Positions 36,456 through 46,020 of a stretch of 64,000 nucleotides of DNA are shown piece after piece. Position 1 is the stretch's first letter. Each line of letters starts with the position of its first letter. Location of the stretch: positions 124,001 through 188,000 of the forward strand of contig JBAJFE010000023.1 of assembly GCA_037903355.1 (NCBI GenBank). Reading direction: 5' to 3'. The stretch is from Trichuris trichiura. Its lineage: Eukaryota > Nematoda > Enoplea > Trichinellida > Trichuridae. The notes below the pieces were generated by a model. That model ran no database searches. It had not been told where the DNA came from and saw only the letters and a list, made by a program, of their open reading frames with translations. Position numbers and translations under genes: made by a program.

Positions 36456-37542
36456 ATGAGCAATCAGTCGGCATCCATCAGCGAAATGGGATCTACCGAA
36501 AATCAAAGGTAAGCCCAGATAGTATTCTAAAATTTCTTTGTTCATTAATATCAGCGTGGAATTAACTGCGTGAATTATATTTCATCTCTTCTCGCGTGCG
36601 CGTATTCCAGGTGTTTCTACATCTTAACTAAAGCGCTCGAAGTGGTGCCGAAAAGCGCCGACGAAACCGCTAAATTATATGATTTGCAGGTTTGTTGCAG
36701 ATTCAATTTGTACCGTATCTTTGTACCCTCAAAAATGTCCCCGATTAATTCCTATACGATATGCGGTTTAGCAAGGCAAATACTGTAAACTTGTCGAATG
36801 AGCACCTGTTATTTTTAGCCTTTTTACAAGTTGGACTTAGCGCTATCGAAACTACCAAAATCGACTGCCTTTTTTTGAAAACGTTTTTGACGTATACTTC
36901 TCAATTGCGGCATAAAGTTCGCTAATTTTTTTTAATCACATGTAGTCAAAATATTGTTCCGGGGTGAAAATCTTGCACTCCAATTCGAAATAACCTGCAC
37001 ATCGTTTGATGTTAGCTGCTTTTTACTTCGTCGTTTCGAATACTCGCCATTTTTCTTTTGATTTTTTAACTTCAATTATAAGTTTGCGTTTCCGCGTTTT
37101 GATGGTACAGACCAAGAGCAGCGTAATAAAGTGGGCGCATTTTTAAGCTTGGTCAAAAAAGCTGCTTCAAATTCCAATGGTGAAAACAGATACCGGTGCT
37201 GCGTATGCGGCAAGTTTTCTTCGCGTCTGCCGCCCACCGAAGAAGGTAAGCCGAATAGCGCAGATAATCATACTGTACATTTTTACTGATCTTCAAGTTT
37301 GTGGTAAATTTTTTTTCAGATATGAAATCGTACGTATGCGAAATTTGCGAGCCAAAATTAATCCGCGGCGGCGTTGCCAGCGGTCAAGCAACGAATCAAT
37401 TTCCTTGCTTAATAAATGGCAGTCGTTTTGCCGAGGTAATTTCCATTTTCTTCATTCATGTTAACTGGTACGTTTTCGCAAAAACTTCAAGTTTGTTAAC
37501 CTCTGTTCGCTTCTTGGCAAAACGAAAAGCGAAAAAAGCTAA
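36456..37542 (+). CDS. Predicted five-exon gene of unknown function with two CxxC motifs
   Basis: I do not recognise this protein. Exons 36456-36508, 36611-36689, 37083-37245, 37320-37435 and 37492-37542 all have GT-AG ends and matching phases and join to 153 residues. The start is an ATG opening a Ser-rich leader (MSNQSASISEMGSTENQ). A helical middle (ILTKALEVVPKSADETAKLY, then DGTDQEQRNKVGAFLSLVKK) is followed by RYRCCVCGKF and YVCEICEPK, two CxxC pairs about 25 residues apart that could bind one zinc. The tail is short and Lys-rich. Exon 2 could instead start further upstream in an open frame, and the last intron is the least certain. The zinc-finger gene downstream is in the same direction, 645 bp away. 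Confidence 0.5.
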
Positions 37543-38186
37543 TCCCGCTTTAGTATTCTCAAAACAGAGCTCGATCAGAAAAATTACGGTACGATAATTA
37601 GGTTCGATTTCCGCTAGGATCAACATGAGCAGTCGCTCGTCTCGCTGTTGCTGAAAGCGATCTAATTTGTCCGGTATTCATTGTGCATTTAATTTATTTT
37701 TGGTCAATTGTCTCGTAAGCTTTAACTTGAACGTTTGCGTCAATCGTAAACTGTTCGCAGGTTACACCCATTTTTTCCAGGGTAATGCCCCTGTTTTTGA
37801 ATTTTACCATGTGTCCCCATTTTGATATTTATTTTTAACAGAATATGCATTTACGCAATTTTTTAAAAATGAATGTGTGCTGAATGTCTCATAATTTTGA
37901 ACTCGATCTACCTTAAAAAGCCGTCTTCGTTTCGGAACGCCGTAACTGTGTCGTCCGAGGCTGGATGGGTCTGTTACAGACTTTCGAAGGCACGTTTACC
38001 TTTTGGTTCATATTTTGAATTAAAATAATGATAGCTAAAAAGTTGTATAATTTCTCTTTAAGTTACATTGTTGAAACTTTTTTCTTTGGTCAGGGTTTTC
38101 GAAATCCATTGTCAGGCACGTTGCAGGTAGCCAACGTGTTGTTGCTTCTACTTATTTTAGTGTTTGCCCGTATACGTTTTTGTATC
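37543..38186. other. Spacer / 5' region of the zinc-finger gene
   Basis: An open frame continues upstream of the chosen zinc-finger start to an ATG at 38,028, but it encodes a hydrophobic stretch (VANVLLLLLILVFARI) unlike a nuclear protein. Acceptor-like TTTTTCAG ends at 38,201 and CTTTGGTCAG at 38,093, and a donor-like CAG|GTAGCC at 38,126, so a small 5' exon and intron are plausible here. Confidence 0.4.
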
Positions 38187-40367
38187 ATGCCTGTTTTTCA
38201 GTTTGGCTTGTCAAGCGTGGGTCCACCGGAAGCATCGTCTTCTGGGCAAGTTGTTGAAGGGTTAAACAACAAAAAGGAGAAAAGTTTAGTGTGTTGCAAC
38301 TGCGACAAACAGTTTGGCAAAGCTTATGACGTAAGACGGCATATGAGAACGCATACCGGAGAAAAACCTTATGCCTGTTCCTACTGCGATCGCCGCTTCG
38401 CCTTAAGGAGTACACTGAAGCGTCACTGCGGCACCCACATTGCCGAGAAGTCGTACAGATGCCGCGTCTGCTTTAAAGGTCTTTCATGCGCAAGTACTCT
38501 CCGGGCTCATATGCGTATACACAATAATGAAAGCTACGAGTGTCCTCGATGTTCTCATCGGTTCAGAAAGAAAAACCGCTTTACGGCTCATCTCCATGGC
38601 AGACCGAATTGTGCTTTAAAGGGCAAAAAACGTACTACCATATTGACTGCACAATCGAACGACGACGAAAAGGCGAAGAACCCTCTAGTCGATATACCTT
38701 TGCTTAAGGAGACTGGCCGTGGATTGGTACCTATTTGGAAGGGTAATACAAGCCGAACAAACGAGGCGGACTATTGGCTTCGGCGATTCGTATGCTCGTT
38801 TTGTCAAAAGCGTTTTCTAAAGCTTAGTCATTTGATATGCCATATAAGGGTTCACACCAAAGAGCGCCCTTACATATGCCACTTCTGCAGAAGGAGCTTT
38901 GCCACCTCAAGTACGCTAAGGGATCATATGACGTCACATTCAAAGAAGCGCGACTTCCGGTGCAACATTTGTGCCAAATCGTTTGTCCTTCAGCGATCGT
39001 TGAATCGGCACATGAGCATTCACAGCAACGAGGCGCCCTACGTTTGTCCGATTTGTCATAAGCGTTTTAAAAGGCGGGAACAATGTCGGCTGCACGTAAA
39101 TGTCCATTCGACCGAATTGCCCGCGTCTACGCTGACCAGTGGCGAAGATGTTGTTTCAACGATGACCAACGACGCTGATCAAAGTAGCGCAAGCGTTGAG
39201 GCACCAATTTTAACCAATGACGGCCAACGTGCTGTTGTCGACGCAAACTTTGTCCCGAATTGCTATCAAAATTCAATATACGGACCAGTTTACGTAAATG
39301 GAACTTATCCAATGGCGCAAAATGAAAACGAATGCAGTGGTTCTCAATACCATCAAGCGAAGAACGTCTCTTTACGTTACGGATTCGCCGGCCAACCGGA
39401 AAATGACCATTTCATTAATGAAGCATCCCTTTTTCCCGCCAATTTTAAATCAATCGACAATATGACCTTAAGTGGAGTTCAACTGATCAACGCAACGGAA
39501 TTGTACTTGTGCTACGGATGCGCGATGACCTTTTCGCATCATGTCGACTTGGTTAAGCATCTTTTGGACAACGATTTGTCCGTCGAACATTTCAACTTGA
39601 TTTTATACTCCATTCGAGATTACAGTTGCCATTTGTGCATTCACTTATCCCCTTTTGGGCTATACGAAGATTACGCCAATCATATGGAGTTGTTTCACGC
39701 TTTACGTTTTCGTCGGCAATGCCCGTCTTGTTTTACCGATTTTACCGACGGTTTCGAACTGAGTCGACACATTGCTCAAGAGCACGTTTTTCGTACATGG
39801 CTTTTCTTGGCCAACGGCGAGGAAACAACGCCAAATATGGATGAAGTGGCGGCAAGCGGATTTTTGACATCGTCCACTTCGTGCCTGGTTGATGAAAACT
39901 CGGAAGAACAAAGCGAGATGATCGACGATTCAATAAGCGCCATTCTGGCGGCTATTCAAAGCTCAAACGAACCAGCAATGTTGCCCGCCATCCCGAATGT
40001 CTCATTGCCAACGTTGGAATATTCAAACGAGCAAAATGGAATTGTACAAGCCGTACCGACCGCAAGTGAATGTCATAAAGGCGCTGCACCATCCTATCGT
40101 ACCCAAGGCGAACAATTGACCGTTATCGGTGACCAATCGAAAGATGATCAATACGGCGGCGGCAATGATTGCGAAGTGGAGCGCGTAAATGTCTATCTGT
40201 GCTCCACGTGTGGCAAAGAGTTTTTGAGAAGGGACAGTTTGGCGCGTCATCGAAAAAACCATACAAATCCTCGGTCGAATTGTTGCGAATTTTGTCAGAA
40301 GCTTTTTGGCCGAAAAGATACACTGCTAAAGCACAAACGTTCTAAGCATGCCGTTCAGATGACATAA
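38187..40367 (+). CDS. C2H2 zinc-finger protein, 13 fingers
   Basis: A large exon encoding 726 residues from the ATG at 38,187. It is a probable sequence-specific DNA-binding regulator in the nucleus. Fingers (approximate residues): 36-56, 64-84, 92-112, 119-142 (ends HxxxxxC, a C2HC form), then after an 60-residue linker 203-223, 231-251, 259-279 and 287-307. Three degenerate fingers lie at about 442-463, 481-504 and 512-533, and a closing pair at 671-692 and 700-721. Classic TGEKPY-type linkers join the first two fingers (HTGEKPYAC) and a similar one (HTKERPYIC) joins fingers 5-6. Between 310 and 440 and between 540 and 665 the protein is Ser/Asn/Glu-rich and acidic, possibly activation or interaction regions. 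An upstream in-frame ATG at 38,028 would add a hydrophobic leader that I regard as intron or UTR. No orthologue can be named. Confidence 0.88.
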   Translation: MPVFQFGLSSVGPPEASSSGQVVEGLNNKKEKSLVCCNCDKQFGKAYDVRRHMRTHTGEKPYACSYCDRRFALRSTLKRHCGTHIAEKSYRCRVCFKGLSCASTLRAHMRIHNNESYECPRCSHRFRKKNRFTAHLHGRPNCALKGKKRTTILTAQSNDDEKAKNPLVDIPLLKETGRGLVPIWKGNTSRTNEADYWLRRFVCSFCQKRFLKLSHLICHIRVHTKERPYICHFCRRSFATSSTLRDHMTSHSKKRDFRCNICAKSFVLQRSLNRHMSIHSNEAPYVCPICHKRFKRREQCRLHVNVHSTELPASTLTSGEDVVSTMTNDADQSSASVEAPILTNDGQRAVVDANFVPNCYQNSIYGPVYVNGTYPMAQNENECSGSQYHQAKNVSLRYGFAGQPENDHFINEASLFPANFKSIDNMTLSGVQLINATELYLCYGCAMTFSHHVDLVKHLLDNDLSVEHFNLILYSIRDYSCHLCIHLSPFGLYEDYANHMELFHALRFRRQCPSCFTDFTDGFELSRHIAQEHVFRTWLFLANGEETTPNMDEVAASGFLTSSTSCLVDENSEEQSEMIDDSISAILAAIQSSNEPAMLPAIPNVSLPTLEYSNEQNGIVQAVPTASECHKGAAPSYRTQGEQLTVIGDQSKDDQYGGGNDCEVERVNVYLCSTCGKEFLRRDSLARHRKNHTNPRSNCCEFCQKLFGRKDTLLKHKRSKHAVQMT

Positions 40368-41119
40368 CCTTTTTGCTCGTCTGTTCAACCGGAATAGTAA
40401 ACTACTGCCGTTAAATACGTCACCCCTTCGGTTTATGCATGATATTTAAATATAACGGAAAATCCGTGTCCAAAGGACAGAGCTTTCGGGATTCGAGTTC
40501 CTCCATTTTTAGCGTCTATCATAATGCTTTTATAGACGCATAAAAAGGAGCATTCATAGTCGAGAGAATTCATTACGAAAGTTTCAATCAACAAGTGCAT
40601 TCGCTGCTCGACGTGCAATTGACGTGAACGTTGCACGTTACTGCGAACAATGCGCCTGTGCAGCTATGCCACCTGAGGAGCTCAATAAACAATGGAAGAA
40701 TAAAAAATACAGAAAGAAGGAAACATTAAGCAGAAATTACAACTTAGATACTTTATTTTGCATTGGAACATTAGGAATCCTAACGAAGTGCTTTCAATTA
40801 AAATGGGGTCAAAACCTGGACAGTCATTCCAAAAAAATCTTGTTTTCAACTGGAACGTCTCTACTAAGAAGTGTTATAGAAAACACAGATATACATTAGC
40901 GAAACTGCGAGCAGACTACAGTAGTACACTGGGTTTCTTCAGAAGCTGGCTACATAAAACATTTTACGAAGCCTTGGTCAGACATATGGACTTTGCCACA
41001 AGAACAATTTGCATATCGCAAAAACAGGTACTAAAAAAGAAATCTGATAGCCTTCGAGTCAGATTCCCGATGACATCTCCACATTCCTAAAGAAATACCG
41101 CGCAAGGAACCACTAAGTC
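40368..41119. other. 3' flank of the zinc-finger gene and edge of the transposon cluster
   Basis: Contains AATAAA at 40,684-40,689, a possible poly(A) signal, and a small hairpin around 40,510-40,545. The frames at 40,624-41,090 are open but unrecognised. They may be the 5' part of the Penelope-like element that follows, since they run straight into it. Confidence 0.4.
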
Positions 41120-42766
41120 AGAGCTAAATACAGCCGTAATAAATCTTAGCTGCTCCCCTTTAAGTGAGAGTGAAAAAACTATACTAAGAAAAGGACTAAA
41201 CTTTGTGTCGACCCCTAAGAAACCACTTTTTCTTGACATCATTGCTTCAGTTGAAGACAATTTATCTTCTGTTGACCCACAGAAGGCCGTACAGATTAAA
41301 TGTAGTTTGTCTACATTGATCCTTAGCTACCGCTTCAATACCACTCCGAACTTAAGCCGATACGAGATAAATTGCTTAAATCAACTTAGAAAGCAACCTA
41401 ACAGACTTATAACTAAAGCAGACAAAGGCAATAGAATTGTTCTACTTGACAGAACCACCTACATTGAGAAGATGACGGCTATCTTAAACACCAACAGTTA
41501 TACACCTCTGCCCAATGACCCTACAGAAACTTCCAGAAAAAATCATCATTCTCTTCCCATCACATATGCTACAGAAACGAAGGAATCGGAAATCATCAAA
41601 TTAACAACGCATCTTAAGTTTGCATCGAATAACAGACTTCCTGAGCTCTATGGGTTTCCAAAAGTATAGAAACCAGAGGTTCCACCAAGGTCTCTACAAT
41701 AAACAGTAGCATAAGTGAACTCAGTCAGTATTTAAAAAGGGTCATCAAACCTCTAACTGGCAACGAACCGTCATTCGTCAAAAATAGCAAAACTTTCGTC
41801 AACGAAATACGAAACTGCCACTTGGAACTGGACGAGATTGTAGTCAGTTACGACGTCGGAGACTTATTTCACAGCATTCCAATATCAGATACTTTAAAGA
41901 CTTTATACAGTCTCCTCAATGCGGATACAAAATTCCTCAGCAGAACTAAATTAAATTTTTTTCATATTATCAAGCTAGTGTCCTTCTGAATGCAAGAAAG
42001 CAATTATTTTCTCTTTGATAATAAGTTCTACATGCAATCCAACGGAGTCCTTATGGGCAGCTCATTATCCACTGCCTTTGCAGAAATCTTCGTGGAAAGT
42101 TTTGAAAGACAAATATTTCAAATGGTAGATAGAGACAAATTGCTCCTCGCCTTTTCAAGAGATATGCAGATGACATCTTCGTAATTATAAAAGATGAAAG
42201 AGAAGAACAATTTCTACAGTTTCTAAACAAGCATCCGCCCAAATCAAATTGTCTTCGCAATGGAAAAGGAAGAAAATAAAAGTCTTCCTTTTCCGGATGC
42301 TATGATTATTCGCACAAACCAAGGACTTAAAACCAGAGCTTATAGAAAACTCACACAGAGACTAATACCTCAACTTCTCATCGCATCACCCATGATCGAT
42401 AATGCTTGGAATCCTCTCTGGAATGTTTAATAGAGCAATCAATTTATGCGATCCCGAATTTCTCCAATAAGAGCTTAACTACATTAGAAAGATTTTCTAC
42501 AAAAACAACTATCCGAAATCTTTTATTGACCACGTGTTCAAGTACAACATTTGCAACCAGGAATCACACCATCTAAATATCTTCCAAAATACATACTTAG
42601 TTATCCCCTATGCGAAAGGACTAGGCGAAAAGAATGTCCGACTAGGAAGACCATTAGGGTTCAGAGTCTTTTTCAAGTGCATACCCAACTTCAGGTCAAT
42701 TCTTTGTAAGGACAAAGCGAAAATGTCAGAAAAGACAAAAACAGGCTTAGTCTACGCCATACGTTC
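41120..42766 (+). mobile_element. Degenerate Penelope-like retroelement, copy 1 (RT remnant)
   Basis: Broken frames read in order as a Penelope-like reverse transcriptase. NLSCSPLSESEKTILRKGLNF and NRLITKADKGNRIVLLDRTTY form the N-terminal fingers, SYDVGDLFHSIP the RT core (about 41,846), YFLFDNKFYMQSNGVLMGSS the template grip, and KRYADDIFVIIKDE (about 42,152) the catalytic YADD. The C-terminal VIPYAKGLGEK is followed by TGLVYAI, which is the start of a GIY-YIG endonuclease. At least two stops (41,667 and 41,988) and a frameshift at about 42,150 kill it. The element ends abruptly at about 42,766, losing the rest of GIY-YIG. Parts are similar to copy 2 on the other strand. Confidence 0.85.
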
Positions 42767-43500
42767 TTAAAGTGGGCCATATGCCCCTCAGGGAATCGTT
42801 GGGAATCACATAAGAGCAACTCCGGCTGAATTATCCCTAGCGTAGGAGGGCTATCAGGGAGACCTCGTAAGAAGGGTCTTTCTTAACTCGTTTTCGCCAA
42901 AAGTGGAGGCGGCAACATCAAAGGAGGTCAAGTGGGGATTGTTTACCGGTCATTTTATTCTGCCCTAGCTTAAGAATACACATAAGGTGTATATCCATTG
43001 TGCTCCCCGTGCCAGCAATCCATGCACAGCTGTTTCATTCCTTCACGTCCACTGTTCCATTGAGCTCTTAATCCCCCCTTGACCTCCTTTGAAAGTGCCT
43101 CCTCTAGTTCCGGCGGCGGTGGCGACGAGTTAAGAAAGATTCGATGCGGCAACCTATCAGCTAAATTTCTTTCCCATCCTGTTGGTTACCTTTGCCATTC
43201 ACCTTCGTATTTAAGCTGACACTTTCAGAGCGCAGAGTCTTTCTGTGAGTCTTCCCGTTTCGGTTCCTCCGTCTTCCTGTTTCGTCATTGGCGCATTTTC
43301 GTTTCCGTTCCGTGTGCCCTGTTCCGCCATCATCTTACGGTATTTTACCTTTGTACAAAACATACTCGTGTATACATATTTTTTCTTGTTATTGCCGTTT
43401 ACTGCAAATAAACGGTATCGTTGCCGCAACTTCTCAGCCCTCTAATACAGCAACGACAAGAATCATCATTTCGTGGCCTTCTTTCAATGACGGAAGTATG
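42767..43500. other. Unassigned sequence between mobile elements
   Basis: No domain found. AATAAA occurs at about 43,406 in a T-rich, promoter/terminator-like stretch that could be the 5' end of the hAT element. It includes the 59-bp segment 43,313-43,371 that recurs inside the second Penelope-like element at 44,823-44,881. Confidence 0.4.
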
Positions 43501-43800
43501 AAAGAAACGCAGGCAGTACAGCTCAGACTATTTGAAGTATGGTTTTACACAATCACCTGCGAATAAATGGCTACCTCTGTGTTTGATTTGCGGTAGAGTG
43601 TTTTCGAACGAATCTACAAACCTATCGTGGCTACAAGACCAAATCAATAGAGTACATCCAGAAATCAGTGAAAAGGACATCAGCTACTTTCAGTCGTTTC
43701 GCCAGAAATTGCTTACTAGAAAAACATTGCCGCATATGTTGTGATCAGCACCAGAAAAGAATAAAGACGGCCTGCTTGCATCTTATAACATTTCCTTACT
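43501..43800 (+). pseudogene. hAT (ZBED5/FAM200-like) transposase, N-terminal part with BED finger
   Basis: The frame reads KYGFTQ...PLCLICGRVFSNESTNLSWL...INRVHPEISEKDISYF, matching the BED-finger opening of the ZBED5/FAM200-like hAT transposases. The first zinc His of the usual RHLETKHPE is replaced (QINRVHPE), and a stop lies at 43,742. The coding frame continues to LLASYNISL at the insertion point, then resumes at 46,021 beyond the Penelope-like element. Confidence 0.75.
43788..43800. repeat. Target-site duplication, left copy (13 bp)
   Basis: ACATTTCCTTACT, repeated exactly at 46,021-46,033. It flanks the inserted Penelope-like element and lies inside the hAT transposase frame. Confidence 0.85.
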
Positions 43801-43852
43801 ATGTTGAGTTTCTTTTACGGAAATCCTGTCCTGTTGAAAAGTTTTAGTTTTC

Positions 43853-43886
43853 CGAAGCTTTCGGGTCGAATGAGACCCGTCTTCAG
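43853..43886 (-). ncRNA. Hammerhead-ribozyme-like core, site 1
   Basis: On the minus strand CTGAAGA is followed by a perfect 6-bp stem (CGGGTC...GACCCG, loop TCATTC) and then AAA. This is the order of a hammerhead catalytic core (CUGANGA, stem II, GAAA). The G of GAAA is used up if the outer C-G pair forms, and stem III with a clear cleavage site is not evident, so activity is uncertain. Penelope-like elements are known to carry hammerheads in their terminal repeats. Confidence 0.4.
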
Positions 43887-43922
43887 CGGTGTTAAATTTC
43901 ATTACCGGTCATTTTAACACCG

Positions 43923-43950
43923 CTGAAGACGAGTCTCGTTCGACCCGAAA
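43923..43950 (+). ncRNA. Hammerhead-ribozyme-like core, site 2
   Basis: CTGAAGA, then GAGTC...GACCC (one mismatch) and GAAA. This is the opposite arm of the palindrome and more degenerate than site 1. Confidence 0.35.
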
Positions 43951-44114
43951 GCTTCGGAAAAGTAAAACTTTTCAACAGGACAGGATTTCCGTAAAAGAAA
44001 CTCAACATGAAACTATACGGTCCCGTACTAAAAAGTCGCATCCACATTTCCATAATGAAGAAGTTTATTACGGATAATTCCCGTTTGCTCTGAATATGTA
44101 GAAGAACTCCGGAG

Positions 44115-44143
44115 CTTTCAGGTCATTCGAGACCCGTCATCAG
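44115..44143 (-). ncRNA. Hammerhead-ribozyme-like core, site 3
   Basis: On the minus strand CTGATGA, a stem GGGTC...GACCT around a 6-nt loop, then GAAA. This lies in the left long inverted repeat and is identical in arrangement to site 4. Confidence 0.4.
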
Positions 44144-44822
44144 CGGTCTTAAGTTGTTGATATGATTCGTGGCAGCGAGTGCCCTAATGTTTCTGAGGAT
44201 TTTAAAGCGGGCATTTTTAATGTTTTTTGTTGGTAGGTTCTGGTATCTGGGTCTGTGTCAGCGCACTTCTATTTCTTGTTCCGTATGTCTTGTAGATTCT
44301 GTCTTTGCTGGGTAGTTTCGAACATTTTTTGTTGTTGGTTCACTGTTTTTTCATTTTGCGTTCATTTTTCTTTCTTTCTTTCTTCTTTTTTCTTTTTCTT
44401 TTCCTTTCTTTGTTCCATATATATTGCAGTCCTATCCATTTCTATTTGTTCTGATTAGTTGTTTTTTCTTTTTTCTTTCCGGGCTATTGTATTTCATCTG
44501 GTGAGAGAGCAACAATTATACCTTGTCACAATATTTGTCCAAATCCCACTTATGTCCACTCCTTGATCGCGGCTATAGGTCGTACTGTGTCTAATGTATA
44601 GTGCTTCTTTAATTCTTCTTAACCGTAGATTGTTTTCGTAACATAAACTTTTTGGTTGGAGTGGTTGAGTACATTGCGTCGCATGCTCCACTACAGCAGA
44701 GGCTTGTTTGGCTTTTCCCATTGTAAGTTTTGGGTCCACGATTGGTCTTCCTCGCTGTGTGGTTAGATTGGTACCATTGTTGAGTATGGCTTTCGCGTTA
44801 TTGTAACTTGTGAGTTTTTTTA

Positions 44823-44881
44823 TGTGCCCTGTTCCGCCATCATCTTACGGTATTTTACCTTTGTACAAAACATACTCGTGT
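44823..44881 (+). repeat. 59-bp exact duplicate inserted in the GIY-YIG region
   Basis: Identical to 43,313-43,371 in the same orientation. It interrupts the endonuclease between the sequence after YIGETGN and HIKKLTSY, introducing stops. Confidence 0.85.
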
Positions 44882-45889
44882 TCAGAATCCATGCTCTAGG
44901 GTGTTTCCCGTTTCACCAATATAAATCCTTGAGCAGGAACATTCAACCGCGTATATTAATCCTGTCTTTTTGTTTGCGGGGATTTTAGTTTTGTCTGTGC
45001 GGAGAATTGCCCTGAGGTTGGGCGAACTCTTGAAAAAGACTCTGAAGCCTAATCATTTTCCTAATTGGACAATCTTTCCCCTAAACCTGCCACATAAGGA
45101 ATAACCAGACAAGTGTCGTGCGGATTGTTTTGCTTTGGAGACCCACGTGTGCGAAGCTTGTGGTTGAACACTTGGTTGATAAAGGATTTAGGATAGCCGT
45201 TTTTGTAGAAGATTTTTCTAATGTACTTAATTTCTGGTTGGAGATATTCGGGACTGCATAAATTGAATGCTCTGTCTATCATCCCGGAGAGGATACCACG
45301 CATTACTGATCGTGGGTGATGTGATGAAAAATTGAGGTACTGATCTGTGTGCGTGGGTTTTTTATACACTCTGGTTTTAAGGCCTTCGCTTGAGCGAATA
45401 ATTAAGGCGTCTAGAAAGGGTAAGGTTTTGTTATCTTCTTTTTCCACTGTGAAGACTATTTGGTTAGAATGGACGTTGTTGAGGAATTGTAAAAATTGTT
45501 CTTCTTTTCCAGCTTTTATAATGACAAAGATGTCGTCTACGTATCTTTTAAACAAGCGTGGAGCTATGTGTCTGTCTATAGTTCTGAACATTTGTCTTTC
45601 AAAGTTTTCCATAAAAATTTCCGCTAATACAGGGGATAGGCGGCTTCCCATAGGTACAAAAAGAAGAAAGAAAGAAAAATGAAAAAACAGTGAACCAACA
45701 ACAAAAAATGTTCGAAACTACCCAGCAAAGACACAATCTATAAGATATACGGAACAAGAAATAGAAGTGCGCTGACAGACCCAGATACCAGAACGTACCA
45801 ACAAAAAAACTTTAAAAAATACCCGCTTTAAAATCCTCAGAAACATTAGGGCACTCGCTGCCACGAATCATATCAACAACTTAAGACCG

Positions 45890-45917
45890 CTGATGACGGG
45901 TCTCGAATGACCTGAAA
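45890..45917 (+). ncRNA. Hammerhead-ribozyme-like core, site 4
   Basis: CTGATGA, stem GGGTC-TCGAAT-GACCT, GAAA, then GCTCCGGAGTCC, which offers a GTC triplet. It lies in the right long inverted repeat. Confidence 0.4.
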
Positions 45918-46020
45918 GCTCCGGAGTCCTTCTATATACATAACAAACGGGAATTATCCGTAATAAACTTCTTCATTATGAAAACATTTGTTCCCGTACC
46001 AAGAAACCACGTTTTCATCT

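Larger units (their letters stand above)
43802..44007. repeat. 95-bp-arm palindrome at the end of the Penelope-like element
   Basis: The left arm 43,802-43,896 is the near-perfect reverse complement of 43,914-44,007, with a 17-bp loop. Both arms contain a CTGAAGA...GAAA core on the strand reading outwards from the centre. Confidence 0.85.
43801..46020 (-). mobile_element. Penelope-like element, copy 2, inserted in the hAT gene
   Basis: A 2,220-bp insertion bounded by a 13-bp target duplication. On the minus strand the RT begins at VPMGSRLSPVLAEIFMENFE (45,657 down), with catalytic KRYVDDIFVII and a C-terminal VIPYVAGLGERL, ending at about 45,061. A GIY-YIG domain follows in another frame (GLIYAVECSCSRIYIGETGN, about 44,960-44,895). 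After a 59-bp foreign patch the end of the endonuclease is at 44,739-44,494 (SAVVEHATQC, RRIKEALYIR, SRDQGVDISGIW). The 5' half of the RT is missing, so it is not autonomous. Imperfect inverted repeats (about 44,040-44,395 and 45,655-45,985) flank the coding part, and a second 95-bp inverted pair forms the 3' end (43,802-44,007). Confidence 0.9.

Noticed and set aside
38028..38186. Hydrophobic leader of the zinc-finger protein
   Set aside because: It looks like translated intron or UTR with acceptor-like sequences, and a membrane leader does not fit a nuclear protein.
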